In this document: positions 1 through 13,100 of the stretch, piece after piece | How the letters are laid out: the number at the start of each line of letters is the position of its first letter | How positions within the stretch are numbered: position 1 is the first letter of the stretch | Source: Siphlonurus alternatus | Lineage: Eukaryota > Arthropoda > Insecta > Ephemeroptera > Siphlonuridae | Length of the DNA: 64,000 bases | Assembly (NCBI GenBank): GCA_949825025.1 | Contig: OX463785.1 | Coordinates: forward strand, 12,091,971-12,155,970 | Reading direction: 5' to 3' | Position numbers and translations under genes: made by a program | The notes under the pieces: generated by a model | What the model saw: only the letters and a program-made list of their open reading frames with translations | What the model was told of the DNA's origin: nothing | The model's database searches: none

Positions 1-176
1 ATTTTTTTGTCAATCGAAATTAATATTTTTTATTGAGTTAAATAAAATTGCAAAAACAAAAATAATAACATCGCAATCTGGCAATTTGGCACTCCAAATG
101 TGCATTAGTGGGGGAAAACGAGGGAACACTGGGATTTTCCGATAACCAGGGGACAATCAAATGAAGACTAAAAAAT

Positions 177-180
177 TATA

Positions 181-230
<50 letters not shown>
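177..230. repeat. (TA)n microsatellite
   Basis: Almost uninterrupted TA dinucleotide run of about 50 bases. Confidence 0.95.
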
Positions 231-236
<6 letters not shown>

Positions 237-360
237 AATGTATATTTATGTTTACAATGAATTATTAGAATGGCTGATTGTAAAGTAATAACATTGCTCA
301 TCAGAAATTATAAGTGAAATAATAAATAAAAAAATATACAAAAGAGAAATTACAATAATA

Positions 361-692
361 ATGGACAACATACATGAAATTTTTTTATTGCAGAAATGAA
401 TAGAGGGTACCAAATTATGCTACTTTGAATTTTTTTCAGACTTTTTTGAAACCCAGAACTATTTTTAAATAATTATTGAAAGTGCGGCCACGCCCCCTGG
501 AGGCGTCAATAGGCGTCCAGTCTCTATCCTTTTTATTGAGGATTCAGGGGTGCCAACTGAAATCACAGGACTTTCAATAATTATTTAAAAATAGTTCCGG
601 GTCTCAAAAAAATCTGAAAAAAATTCAGAGTAGCATAATTTGGTGCCCTCTATTCATTTCTGCAATAAAAAATTTTCATGTATGTTGTCCAT
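361..692. mobile_element. Hairpin MITE-like element, family M1
   Basis: The ends are inverted copies (ATGGACAACATACATG / CATGTATGTTGTCCAT). The arms of about 130 bp pair almost fully, around a non-palindromic core with GGCGTCAATAGGCGTCC. Related copies are at 28367, 49544 and 50615. There is no coding capacity. Confidence 0.8.
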
Positions 693-1539
693 TATCATGT
701 TTTTCTTTTGTTACAACATACTTTCAGTTTATTACTTAACAAATTAATTTTAATTTAAAATATTTTTAAAAAATTAGTGTTATAATTACAATTTAAAACT
801 AAATAAAATATTAAAAAAATTAATTTGTTATGTGTTGTGCTTGTAAACATTATAATAATTACCAGATTTTTTTTGTAAAAAACAAGTACTCAATGTATAA
901 TAAGGCACTTATTCAGATCATTTTACAAGAGTTAGTATTTTAAGGGAGCATACTAGATTTAGTTCCATAATCACCTCCTTGAGTATAAAACAATGTAAAT
1001 ATGATTGAATTATATTAAAATATTTAGTTAATGATTTACAAAGCTTAATTTTCACGTGATTTCTCCAAAGCTTTACAACGTACACATTAAATTAATGCCA
1101 GGTAATAGGCTGGGTATTAAAATTAGCTTCCCTTCTTCATAAGACCATAAAATATTATATATATATATTTATATTTATCTGTATTTCATCTAAACAAATA
1201 TTTTATGATGTAGCTTATATTCCACGGGTATATCAAAAATCTGATAATTGCGTAGCATAATTACATTTAATATAATACAATTATTTATTAGTAATTGAAA
1301 TATATGATTTGCACCAAATATTGAAAGGTACCCACCGTCCTATATATTTAAATGTATGTAAAATGGCTGTTTTAATGTTAAAGCTTGGTTTTTAGATAAA
1401 ATATTCTTGATTAAAAATCAACGGACCCATAACCGGGCAGGAGGCAGGATTAATTATTTTCTACTGAGAAATTTTCAAAATATCATAGCTTCCTGTTGTA
1501 AATCTTACTTTTCTGAAGTCTCTACAGTAAAATTAATAT

Positions 1540-1735
1540 CACATTCCATCCGGAAGTAGCCGGAAGTGTAACGTTTGCAGTTATTCTATTTTTAATTCAG
1601 TTTTGAAATTTTGCAGGGAGGTTTGAAGAACAGTTACTGACCCATATGTGAAATTATAACTCTGAAATACAAATAGCAAGACCAGAAACTTCGCACTTCC
1701 GGTGGGAATATCGTATTAATTTGAGTATATTCAGG
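1540..1735. repeat. Dispersed repeat, copy 1 (CCGGAAGT-flanked)
   Basis: Resembles 11825-12000 over most of its length. It shares CCGGAAGTG near the left end, TTTTGAAATTTTG in the middle, and a right end with CACTTCCGG followed by AATATCRWATTAATTTGA. Not coding. Confidence 0.6.
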
Positions 1736-2524
1736 TACTTTGTGACATAATCATATATATATGATAGCAGGTAATCTATATACATGATGTCATTACACAT
1801 TATTAGTGTTCGGAGTATAATTTTGTATGAAGTTAATGGGCAAGTTCAAAGAGAGACTTAACTCGCTATTATAACAATGTAGTGTCGGGGTTAATCACAA
1901 ATTAATAATATCCATCATACTACATCATGTTATAGCAAGGACATCCATCAAACTTAGTAGAGTGGGAAACGTTGTCATGTGTCGTAATACATTGGGTCAA
2001 GAAATGTCATAGGTTCTGTTACAACTTGTCATATATAATAAAAGATTTTCATGACTGATTTTTATTCCATATGAATTGAGGATAATAAAATTGTTACTTT
2101 AAAGAAATATATTATGTATTGTATTGAAAGTACGCCCACGCCTCTATTAGGAAAGGATGAAAAATCAAAAAGGGCGTTGCAATTTTCATTAAATAATTAT
2201 TTTTTATTTTTTTTTTTCAAACCCTATCGGGTACTTCTATTTGCTAATTACTAATTATAATTCCTGGATTAAAATATTTAGATTATAGTATTTAAACCTC
2301 ATAATTTTTGAAATACATAGCTGTATATTCTTCTGATATTTAAAATATTTCCTAATAGCTTCAATTTTGTATTCCTATAATAAGATCTTTAAGATTAAAC
2401 ACTTTTTCAAGCTTAATCAATCCTTTGCTATTAATTAACTGAAAATTCAGTATCTTTTGTAAATCAAAAAAATATTTATAAAATAGTGAGTTATATTATA
2501 ATACAAATCAATAATACATTTTAA

Positions 2525-2652
2525 GGGGCATTCACAAAGCCCTAAGGCCACATTTAGGGCTCGATAATTTAAAGCCTGATTTTAGGCATGCTTTTTAGAC
2601 CCAAAATTTCTGGTCTTAAATTATATAGAGCCCTAAATGTGGCCCTAAATGT
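2525..2652. mobile_element. Hairpin element, family M6, right end missing
   Basis: Begins TTAA-GGGGCATTCACAAAG and carries inverted arms around GGCCACATTTAGGGCTC. The mirror of the outer end is absent. The fuller relative is at 6554-6692. Confidence 0.65.
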
Positions 2653-4568
2653 ATTATATACTGGATAATAATTAATAATTAAATTTGTAGTTAAGAAAAA
2701 AAGAGTAAAAAAAGAGAACTCCCTATAATGTAAACTCCCTATTATTAAATTTGCCTACAAAACGTAATGGATCAAAATCTTCCTATTATGTTTTAAATTT
2801 CATGGCAAATTTTGAATCTTATATAATTATTGTATGTTTCACTGCTGAATTTTTAGCACTCATGATAGTGGACTGGACTGGAATAGATTTCCACAGTTTC
2901 GTCAGTCAGCTATATACATTTCCCTCTCTTTCCCTTTTTTGGAGCTTTGAATGCATCAATTTGAATCTGCAGTAAAATATAAAAATACGCATTTACAGCT
3001 TGAAATGACTACCTCGCCACTTTAACTATCTTGGCTGTAATTATGCAAAGATCGTTGACATTGCGATGGTAAATTTAACGCCTCAGCAATGCAGCTCGGT
3101 GTACTTTGATCGCAAGCTTTGCAAATTACTGCAAGCGAGACAACGATCGTCTCGTGGTATCGAGTACTGTCACGTACAAAAAACAGGAGAATAATGTTAA
3201 AAAACTATATTATTATTTTAAGTAATATTTTTCAACTTACAAAGTAAAAAAACCATAGCCTAAAAATGATATAAACTTGGATTTAAGATGCCATTGTCAT
3301 CCCAGCCTTATTTGTCTTGTTGTGACTGAGGGAATCATGTAAACCAAAATTTGGATGGTCGATAATTGGTGTAGGATACCATTAATAAGCTCCAAGTTGA
3401 ATCAGTGTACTTCCTTATTTAGCTAGACCACCATGTCAATAAAATTTGTTAACTTATTTCTGGGATCAAATTGAATAAAATTAAAATGTGCCTAGTCCAG
3501 AGTAATTAAAAATTATATACTTTTGAACAATTTATATACTCTTTTTTAAATGTTCAATTGTCGATTCCAAGAAGTATGGACTGATTAATTGATTTGGTTT
3601 TAGTTCGAAATCAATAACAGTGCATAAATTTTAATTAGTTAAATTATTAATGTAAACATTAAATTTTAATATTATTTAAAATTTACAATGTTTAAATATT
3701 CTATTTAAATATATTATAAAATGTTTAATATCTAAAATAATACTTTGATTTTATACATATTTTTTTAAAATTATGTTCTAAATGTAAATACAGTATAATA
3801 TGGATATGATATTGTAGAAATAGAAATCTCTTAGTTTCAAGCGGATGCGTTTAGTCAAGTCTATGGTCAAAAAGGACCAGAGCCAATAGCCAATACACAA
3901 CAAACCTAACATTTTCTTTTTAACATCATGTGATTTAAATTTGCGGGTTGTTTCAACACCGCCCCCCTTTGGTAGGACGTGTACCAAAAAATCACTTGGT
4001 ATTCTAAATATTTATACTTTCACTCTATCCTCCCTCTCCTTCCTTTCTTCCGATTCTCTTTACGCCCACCCTTCCTTCCGACTATATACCCATGGTAAAG
4101 TGAAAATTTTTTAGCCTTAAACATATTCACGTAATTGAACACCACCGCGTCATGTGACAAAGTTCATCAAAGACGTTCCCGGAAGTAGCCACCATGAAAA
4201 TATTCCTGATCTCTTATTACCCTTTAAAATTTAAGTTTCAATTTCAAAAAATTTCCTCAAACCATAATTTAAAAACTGGTTTCACAATATTCATCTTGAA
4301 GGAAAATTATGATTCACATTTTTGAAGTATACTTGAATTTTGAGATGCTTGAACAGTTTAAATGAATAAACACCTGATTTTCCACTATATTTATATTACG
4401 ATATTGTATCATATAGCGCGTGGAGTGTATGAAATATTTATGGAAAGTTTCTCATTTTACGACGAGAAATTTTATAACAACGTAATGTTAAATAAGGTGA
4501 ATCAATGTTACATGAAGTAGTCTGAAAAATATTATTAAATGATGAGCGTAAAAATTTTATACTATAAT

Positions 4569-4887
4569 ATGGAGTATTGACCTCAATTTTTTTTATTGCA
4601 GAAATGGATAGAGCGTGCAAAGTTATGCTCCCCTGATTTTTTTCAGATTTGTTTGAGCCCGGGAACTATTTTTAAAAAAATATTGAAAGTCCTTTTTGTG
4701 ACGTCACGCGGTGGCAAGTCCTATCTTTTTCTTAAGGAGCGGCGTCTCGTGACGTCACAAAAAGAACTTTCAATAATTTTTTAAAAATAGTTCCCGGGTT
4801 CTAAAAAATCTGAAAAAAATCAGGTTAGCATAACTTTGCACGCTCTATCCATTTCTGCAATAAAAAAAATTGAGGTCAATACTCTAT
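4569..4887. mobile_element. Hairpin MITE-like element, family M2
   Basis: Near-perfect palindrome of about 320 bp with ends ATGGAGTATTGACCTCAA / TTGAGGTCAATACTCTAT. The inner part of each arm contains the 8-base palindrome TGACGTCA. Other copies are at 25097, 27121, 31275, 33423, 36967 and 46948. Confidence 0.85.
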
Positions 4888-4914
4888 TCTTGAGTTTGAA
4901 AAAAAATCAGAGCA

Positions 4915-5300
4915 TTATTTTATTTTATAAGGATACACCCCTATGAGCTTGGAGCTCAAGGTGGAGTAATGGGTAAGGATAAGAGAGGAAATAGAACGGT
5001 GCCCACGCCTGTTACGCGTCCCAGCATTCGCTGAGGTGAGAATGAGAGAACCGTGGAAAACCTGTCAGGACGCACACCTCTATACTTTTTTATAATTGGA
5101 CCAAAGCGATGTCCAAAGCCTGGGAAACCACACACAAGTACATCACTGAACTGGGTGGAAAGCGGGACGAATTTACTCCAGGAAGGGAACAATGCAATTT
5201 TTACTTGAAATTGTCACCCATCCAACCACTAAACACGTCCGACGTAGATTGACTTTGGTGATCTAACGAGCACCGGTCAATGCACTGCACCACACTCAAC
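4915..5300 (-). mobile_element. tRNA-derived SINE-like element
   Basis: Read on the minus strand, the head (near 5300) has a pol III A-box-like stretch, GTGGTGCAGTGCATTGACC. The body follows, and the unit ends near 4915. Bases 4920-5190 match, inverted, a 5'-truncated copy at 7985-8223, including the GTGGAAAACC and CTTGGAGCTCAAGGTGGAG segments. I did not find a clear B box, so the tRNA origin is likely rather than certain. Confidence 0.6.
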
Positions 5301-6553
5301 ATATATCTTTACGAAGCATCACCATTCAGTTGCTTGTTCGGAATTATAAAAAAAAATGTGTGATTCTGTGCAAAAATAAATATAAAAGGTCTTTAAAAAA
5401 CTGCATTTTTAGAGTACATAATTTGTTTCAATATTCTGAAAAAAAAAAAAAAAAATTCAATTACTGCTTGACCAATTTTATTTTAAGATTTTTATTTTTT
5501 TGTTCATAACTTTTCAAGCGAGTTTCATAAAATGGAACATATTTATAAAATTAATTTTTATCTCAAATTAGTTCACCGTTCATTATATATTAATAATCAT
5601 GATTAATTTAAATATTTACCTACCTTTTTAACAACATAAAATTACAATAATAATGTACTGTCACAACGAGTGCATAACACGTCCCACTCAGTTTGACTAA
5701 GCACTTACTGTACAGTGCTGAAAGTTAGTAAAAGCATAAAGATAATTAATAAGCTTGTGTTAATCTTTCAATCCTATTAAATATTTGTTGGCCATTTAGA
5801 GTATTTTTGGAGCTTGCGTAACAAAATTATCTCAATTATTGAATTCACGATTTTGGTAATAATATTAACGATTATAGTTGTACATTTACCGAAATATATA
5901 ATAAAAATTTATTTATAAATTCTTTATAAATAATTAAATAAAAATAAACATAATATTTATGTTAAATAATATAACTTGTAAATATAATTTGCAGTAAATA
6001 ATTTGTAATGGTTGTATTTTATTTTGCACTAAAACAAAATAAAAATTAATAAATATTATAATATTTTTATCAATTATAGCGTTTTACTGAAAAAGAGGTT
6101 ATAGTATGACAATTGCTGAGAATGCATGTAGAAAACAACCTCTCACGCAACATTGATTTTCATTGGAAACTTATATTACCTAACAACATTGCAGCTCGAT
6201 CAAATACGAAAATATAAACTAATATGAAATTTTGGGAGTTAATTTTTCTAATTATTGCATACAATTTTTCAGTACACGGATATCTCAACTCCATTTGCTT
6301 ATATGAAAATTTCTTGTAAAGAGACATTGTATATAAAATTGTACAGGCTTTAGAGGTATAATATTCTCCTGGAATGGAAAAGACGGTATTCAATTTCTCT
6401 TTTTTTTTTACTACTTTTTACTATGAAATGTATTACACATTGTTGTAACACAAGCTTTTATTAGTTGGTATCATAAAAATTGTGCTTTACATCTTCAGAA
6501 TAAATAATGTTATATTTGAGATTGAAAACAATATTTGCAATAAGTAATTTTAA

Positions 6554-6692
6554 GGGGCATTCACAAAGTCTTAAGGCCACATTTAAGGCTCGATATTTTA
6601 AAGCTTGATTTTAGACGTGTTTTTTATACCCAAAATTTCTGGTCTTAAATCATTGAGCCTTAAATGTGGCCTTAAGGCTTTGTGAATGCCCC
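6554..6692. mobile_element. Short hairpin element, family M6
   Basis: About 139-bp palindrome with ends GGGGCATTCACAAAG / CTTTGTGAATGCCCC, preceded by TTAA. Longer relatives with the same end motif are at 48092, 50352 and 63181. It lies about 370 bp upstream of the peroxidase start codon. Confidence 0.8.
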
Positions 6693-7059
6693 TTTTTATG
6701 TTTTATTATATATTTAAATATTGTATATTAAACATATTTTTATATTATATTTCAAAAACTATTTTTATCACACGGCTTTAATAAAAATACTAAAGATGTT
6801 GAAAAATTTAAAAATGTGTCTCTTATTGTTTTGCTATGTATTACGTAGTAAATCATGATAAAGATTTTATTAAAAACATTTATATTATTATAACCTGAAT
6901 ATCCATGCAGACCACACAACCACGTTGCACTTTTAATATGACTCGCCAAGACGATATGCAACTCAGCACTTGCAACAATTCGCTGACAGCGGTCAGCCAC
7001 GCAAGCCAGGCTTGTAGTGTTTCATTGTTGCGAGCATTGTTGTCCCGGGCACACGCACC

Positions 7060-10000
7060 ATGGCCCGTGTCTGCAGCTTAGTATTGTTGCTAGTGACCAT
7101 CTCAGTGGCTACCAAGACTGAAGATACAGCGAAATTGACCAAGAGGGATGCTGCATATACAGGTAATGGAGAACAGATTCCAAAAAGGTCTTATAGCCTA
7201 AATTATTGCTATTAAGGAGTTTAAAAATGCAGTTCAAGAAATTTGTATATTTCCCAAATCGTATGTATGACATCACAGGTGTTAATTTAATGAAAAGTAA
7301 TTAATATCTAATGTTTTAAATTTATAGAAATCTGTTACTGACTTCAATTTCGTTTGTTCGTTGCTGGAAAAGTTACCATAGATTATGTTATTTATTTTTG
7401 TTGTATCTCTAAAATTTAGATTGATTTAATTAAGAAAATTAATTATTTCAACATGCAATGTATTTTTCATAGACTATTTCTCTCATATACTAATATTATA
7501 TTTAAAATTCAATTCCATGAATTGACCTAATAAAAATTTATAGAATTTAAAATATAAAATAATATGTTATTGCTTTATATTTTCAATATTCACGTAATGC
7601 ATGATCTCTATATGTTTATTTTAATGAAAAAAAATCATTCCCATTTATGTTATAATTTGTATAAAAACATTAATTTTAGTTTAATAATCTTTTAATTAAC
7701 ATGGTTAATTAATTAAAAATGTGAAACAATTAAAATGAATTATTGTTTGTTTGTTTTTTATTCAACTTTTTTGCTCTCATCAATTTGGCTAATTGTATGT
7801 TTTAAAAATAAATGTTTATTTTAAAGTAACTAAAAACAAAAATTGAATGTTTTTTTAGCTTGTTAATATATCAATTAATGTATTTCATTCACCAGCCATT
7901 AAGATTACGATTAAAATAAGCTTGGCTGGACATAATTGTGTATGCTTTTTGTGAAATAATAATAATAATAATAAAAAAAAAAAAATCAAGAGTAAAATTT
8001 CGTCACGCTTTCCACCCAGTGATTTTGTGTGCTGGTTTTCCAAGCCTTGGACATCACTTTGGTTCATTGATAAAAAGTAGATCATCGTGACAAAGGTTTT
8101 CCACGGTTCCCTCAGTCTCACTTCGTAACAGGCCGTGGCCAGCAACTTTTTCCTCTCTTATCCCTATATACCCATTACCCCACCTTGAGCTCCAAGCTTA
8201 CAGGGGTATAAATCCTTATAAAAGAAGTAAAAATACTGTCAAATTTGTCTCTGATTTATGGATCCATCCAAATTCCTTCGGTGATTGACTAATTTTTGGC
8301 TTGATATATTTTCATTCTTTAGTGGAACAGTGCGGCGAGTACGGTCGCAAACAAGAGGCGTATCTCTGCCGCCGCGAGGAGGGCTTGGCAAAGTCGGGCT
8401 ACACGCTCAAGCGAGGCACGCCCGAGTATGGACACTACATGAACACCAAGGCGGACGATAAGTTGCAGCTGTACCACCTTTCACTCGCCGTCCTGCAAGC
8501 TACCCTCGCGTACAGGAATAGTCTTGGATACGGGTAGATATATTTTATATACAATTTATTTGCTTGTGAATACATCCTCTTCAATTTTAATATATTCCTA
8601 TATATCAGTTATTGCATACTTTCATGTCAATTTGACGTACATGTAGTCTCTATTCCAAGATTTGCACAATTTATTCCAAATCTTTATTTATCTTATTTTG
8701 TTTTAAAATTTGTAAAAAAAAATATCCAAATATAAATTTTTAAAAAATAGAAAAAAATACTATTAATGGCAATAAATTAAAATTGCTATTTTATTTATTT
8801 GAATAAAAAATATTTACATGAAATACATAAAAATATAAAAAATATAAAATATAAAGTTATTGATTTTTAAACTTAACTAACAATTTTTACAATAAAATGT
8901 TCCACCAGGTATGACAAGACGCCCAACACGTTCATCGAGTACCTGTTGAGCCAAGGTTACATCGCAGGTCCCTACAAGGTGTGTGCACCACCGGTCAAGT
9001 GTCCGTACGGCTATGGAGAACGGTACCGGACCTACGACGGTTCTTGTAACAATCGAAAGTACCCGCGCTGGGGACAGGCCAAGTCTGCCTTCAACCGACT
9101 GCTACCGCCATCGTACGCTGACGGTGAGTACTGGAACTACTAGCAGAAGCGAGAAAATGAACAAAATTCAATATATTTTAATCTTATTAAATTTATTGTT
9201 ATTTTTTGTTTAAAAATGTCAATCACTCTTAAATTGTCAAATTGCAGACATTTGATCAATAACATCGCAAATATGTTGCATATTATATTTTATAATTGCA
9301 TAATAAATTCAATATTGAAATGTGTACTAGTAAAATAATAATTAAATGAATTCATAATTTTTAATTCATTGATAATAAATCATTTATTAACTAAAAATAT
9401 TAAGGTAGAGATAACGCCGAACAGCTGATCGACGTAATGCCCTTTGATTAACATGTAAACCTTAGCAAATTGACAAAAATTCTGAAATTTTTTTGAGAGG
9501 CAGATATTAGTGCCTAAAAGCCATGGAAAAAATTTCAAAACGATTTAACGAGCCGATTTTTTTTAATTAATTTTTTTAATTTTCAGCATAGGACTTTCCC
9601 ATGGAGAGCAAAACTAAAAAATTAATTTAAAAAAATCGGCTCGTTAAATGTTTTTGAAACTTTTGCTATGGCTTTTAGGCACTAATATCTGCCTCTCAAA
9701 ATTTTTTCAGAATTTTTGTCAATTTGCTAAGGTTTACATGTTAATCAAAGGGGATTACGTCGAACAGCTGTTCGACGTTATCTCTACCTTAAACAAATGA
9801 ATTTCGTATAATACCGATTTATTATAAAATATATAATAATAATAATAAATAATAATAATAATAATAAAAATGACTTTATTTGTAAAAAAGGCGTAGTCAG
9901 GACTAAAAGTCCTATCAACTAAACCCAATGAACATAAATACATAAAGTACAATAAATTGAGACAAAAATCCAATAATTAATATATATTATACAAAATAAT

Positions 10001-10090
10001 TTCAATAGACCAAGTAAATTTAAACAAGTTGCAAAAATTAATTAATAATATTCAATAGCTTAATTAAATAATTACAAAATATTTTATCAA

Positions 10091-10125
<35 letters not shown>

Positions 10126-13100
10126 CACCATTGCTATGTAGCTGTACAGCGAGGTGTATTATCATAATTGATAAAGAATATGGTAATAATAAATTGCATG
10201 AAATATAGTAATAATAATATTAATAATTGTATACTTTATTCAATAACCAAGTGCATTATAATATAATTAATGTAATTATGCATCCACTTAGACATCTCTT
10301 TCATAATATAAGGAATTAAATAATTAAAAAAATATTGAATACGTATTTTATAAATTTCAACACTATGACCTACCAGACTGGAAATAAATTCCACGTTTTA
10401 TTTCCTCCTATATATTTCATATTTTTTTTTATTATATTTTTAAGAAAAAAAAAAAAGATAACCATCTAAAGTATTAAAATAAATTGTCCCTATTTCATCC
10501 TCACTTTGAGTGGGGAAGAAATTAGATGTAATTTTGATGTAAGAAGAGATATTAAAATTATATTAACGAGTTGAAGACGTAATTTTCAACTCTGTTTATC
10601 TTTATGTTGACAGGTGTTCTGACGCCCCGCAAGTCAGTGTACGGCAACTACTACCTGCCGTACGCCCGCCAGATCAGCGCAGTCTTGTTCGACGACAAGT
10701 TCGAACCTGATGACCTGTGGACGGTCCTTCTCATGCAGTTCGGACAATTTATCTCACATGACATGTCCATGGCACCGTCCGTACATTATGGTCAGTTAAA
10801 ATAATTAAAATTAATTTTGAATTTTTTGAGATAATTTTAAAATTACATTTACTAAAAACATTTTGTAATTTAATAAATAGTTTTTCCACGTTACTTTACG
10901 GTTTGCAACAAAGAGGTGTAATTTTATTTTACTGTAATAAAGATATACAAAAATTTATTTTATTAAAATCAAATAAATAAAATAAATAATTTTGTGTTAA
11001 TTATGATAATTTTAAATTTCAATTTATTTTACTTTTATCATTGAAAATTTTCACAACATTTATTAAAATAATCTAATAGTTTGAAAAATAAAATATATAA
11101 ATTTCCAAGATGTCTTAAGTTAGCAAGGATTAGTTTCTTAATTAGTAAGTCCGTATCTCTTTTGTATTAAGTAAGAATTGAGTAAAATGGGGCTGAAATC
11201 ACAACTCCATTTAAATGTAAAATAGCAAATTGTAACAACAAAAATGACAATATTCCGTGACCAGAGATAGGATGCCCAAGTTATACTAAATTTTAACCAT
11301 TTATTCACATTGAACTCATCTCTACTTTTTTTTATCCTATTTTGTACCATTTTCGAGGAATGACAAGATTACGTATTCTATCCTCTTATTCAGCATAACA
11401 TGTTAGAAATTTTGTCTCCATTTTAATATCACTTTAAACGAGAAGAAATTAATGTTTTTGAGGTAAAAATACATCAGATTAATCTTAGACGTATAAAGGA
11501 CGAGTTGAAGACATAATTTTTCATCTTATGCTATGATGATAAAATTCTCGCTGTTCATATATAAAAGTTGTGACTGTTCCCACAGGCTCTCAAGGTATTC
11601 AGTGCTGCCTCCCCGACGGCTCGGGTGTACTACCAGGCCATCTTCTCCACCACGCTTGCTACCCCATCGTGATTCCTGACAAAGATCCCTTCTTCTGGAA
11701 CTTCGGGCAGCGCTGCATGAACTTCGTGCGTACCATGACCGTAGCTCACCCTGACTGTAGGCTGGGACCGGCGGAACAGGTGGGTACCGTTCTAGACCAA
11801 GAACTACACTCAAATTAATTTTACATTCCCACCGGAAGTGCATGGGAAGTTTCTAGCCTTCCTATTCGTATTTCGGTTTTGAAATTTTGACTACAGGTTC
11901 GTAAGAAGAGTACTAACATGTTTGCAAATTTTCATAACTCAGACATGAACAAGATGACCAGAAAACTCTCACTTCCGGTTCTTTCTGGCGGTAATATCAA
12001 ATTAATTTGACTTTATCTCAGAGACCCTACAGAGACCTCCGTGTCATATGACCAGGAATTTGAACAACCTGGGCGGAGCTTCACTGCTTCTGAGAGTGCG
12101 GCGGCGTCACTGAATTGCATCGGCAGTCGGCACGGCCCGGTTCTCGCTAGCAGCCAGCAAGAAACGGGCCCTGAATATTTATCAGCATTGCCACTCTCAG
12201 AAACAGTGAAAATGATCAAATACCTGGCCATATGTCACGGAGGTTTCTGTAGGGTCTCTGGTACTTACTAAGAGAATGGATTAACTTTCAAATCGGTTGC
12301 TTTTGCCGCCAATGCAAACCAATGTCGGAACACTGACTCTGACTTTTTAAATTTTTAAGCGCATTTGATTGGCTATAACCTAACTATAAAGGTGCTGCTG
12401 TCAAAGTTACCACTTCTACTCAATAAGATGAAAGAAGATGTAATCTCGTCTTTTTTCCTTAGAAACGGTGCAAAATAGGAGGGAATTAGATGAGGAGAGA
12501 CGTGAATAAAATATGAAAATTATTTCAATCGTATCCACTCTTTCTCTTCCCAGATGAATGGAGTGACCCACTGGATAGACCTGTCCCAAGTTTACGGTTC
12601 CTCCGATGATGAATCTCGCTCTCTACGTCAATACCGCGGCGGTCTTCTGTCCTACCAGTTCCGCGGCGGTCACGTGGTCTTACCTAACGCCGAAGCTGGC
12701 GAGAACTGTGCGTCCGGATGTCCGTACAGTGCATGTTACAAGTCTGGGGACAAGCGAGTCAATCAGAACGTCGGTCTGACTACCTTACATATCTTGTTCT
12801 TGAGAGAACATAACAGACTGGCCACAGACCTGGCAAAGTTGAACCCACACTGGGATGATGAGTATTTGTACCAGGAGGCAAGGAGGATCGTCATTGCTAT
12901 TTATCAACATATCACCTATAATGAGTATCTACCTATTGTACTGGGTGAGTATTACCTGTTCAAATTATCATCGTTTTATTTTATTATTTTTTTACTCATG
13001 AGTTATTATGTCTTTTTACCTTAAAAACACATCTTATTTTTTCATTGGGGATGAATAAAAATGAAATTTTTCAAACATTTTATGCTCAATAAGAGGAAAG

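Larger units (their letters stand above)
1..7059. other. Intergenic region upstream of the peroxidase gene
   Basis: I see no exon with coding character here; open frames are short and AT-rich. The stretch holds a TA microsatellite, hairpin elements of families M1, M2 and M6, a tRNA-derived SINE, and a dispersed repeat near 1.54-1.74 kb. A core promoter for the peroxidase should lie just left of 7060, but I cannot point to a convincing TATA box or initiator. Confidence 0.7.

Noticed and set aside
4438..4784. Open frames over hairpin elements on both strands (also 30499-30888, 31547-31804, 33321-33808)
   Set aside because: They translate MITE arms; the same peptide pieces recur at every copy and there is no independent coding signal.
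12013..12271. Overlapping frames on both strands
   Set aside because: They span the M10 palindrome in a peroxidase intron.
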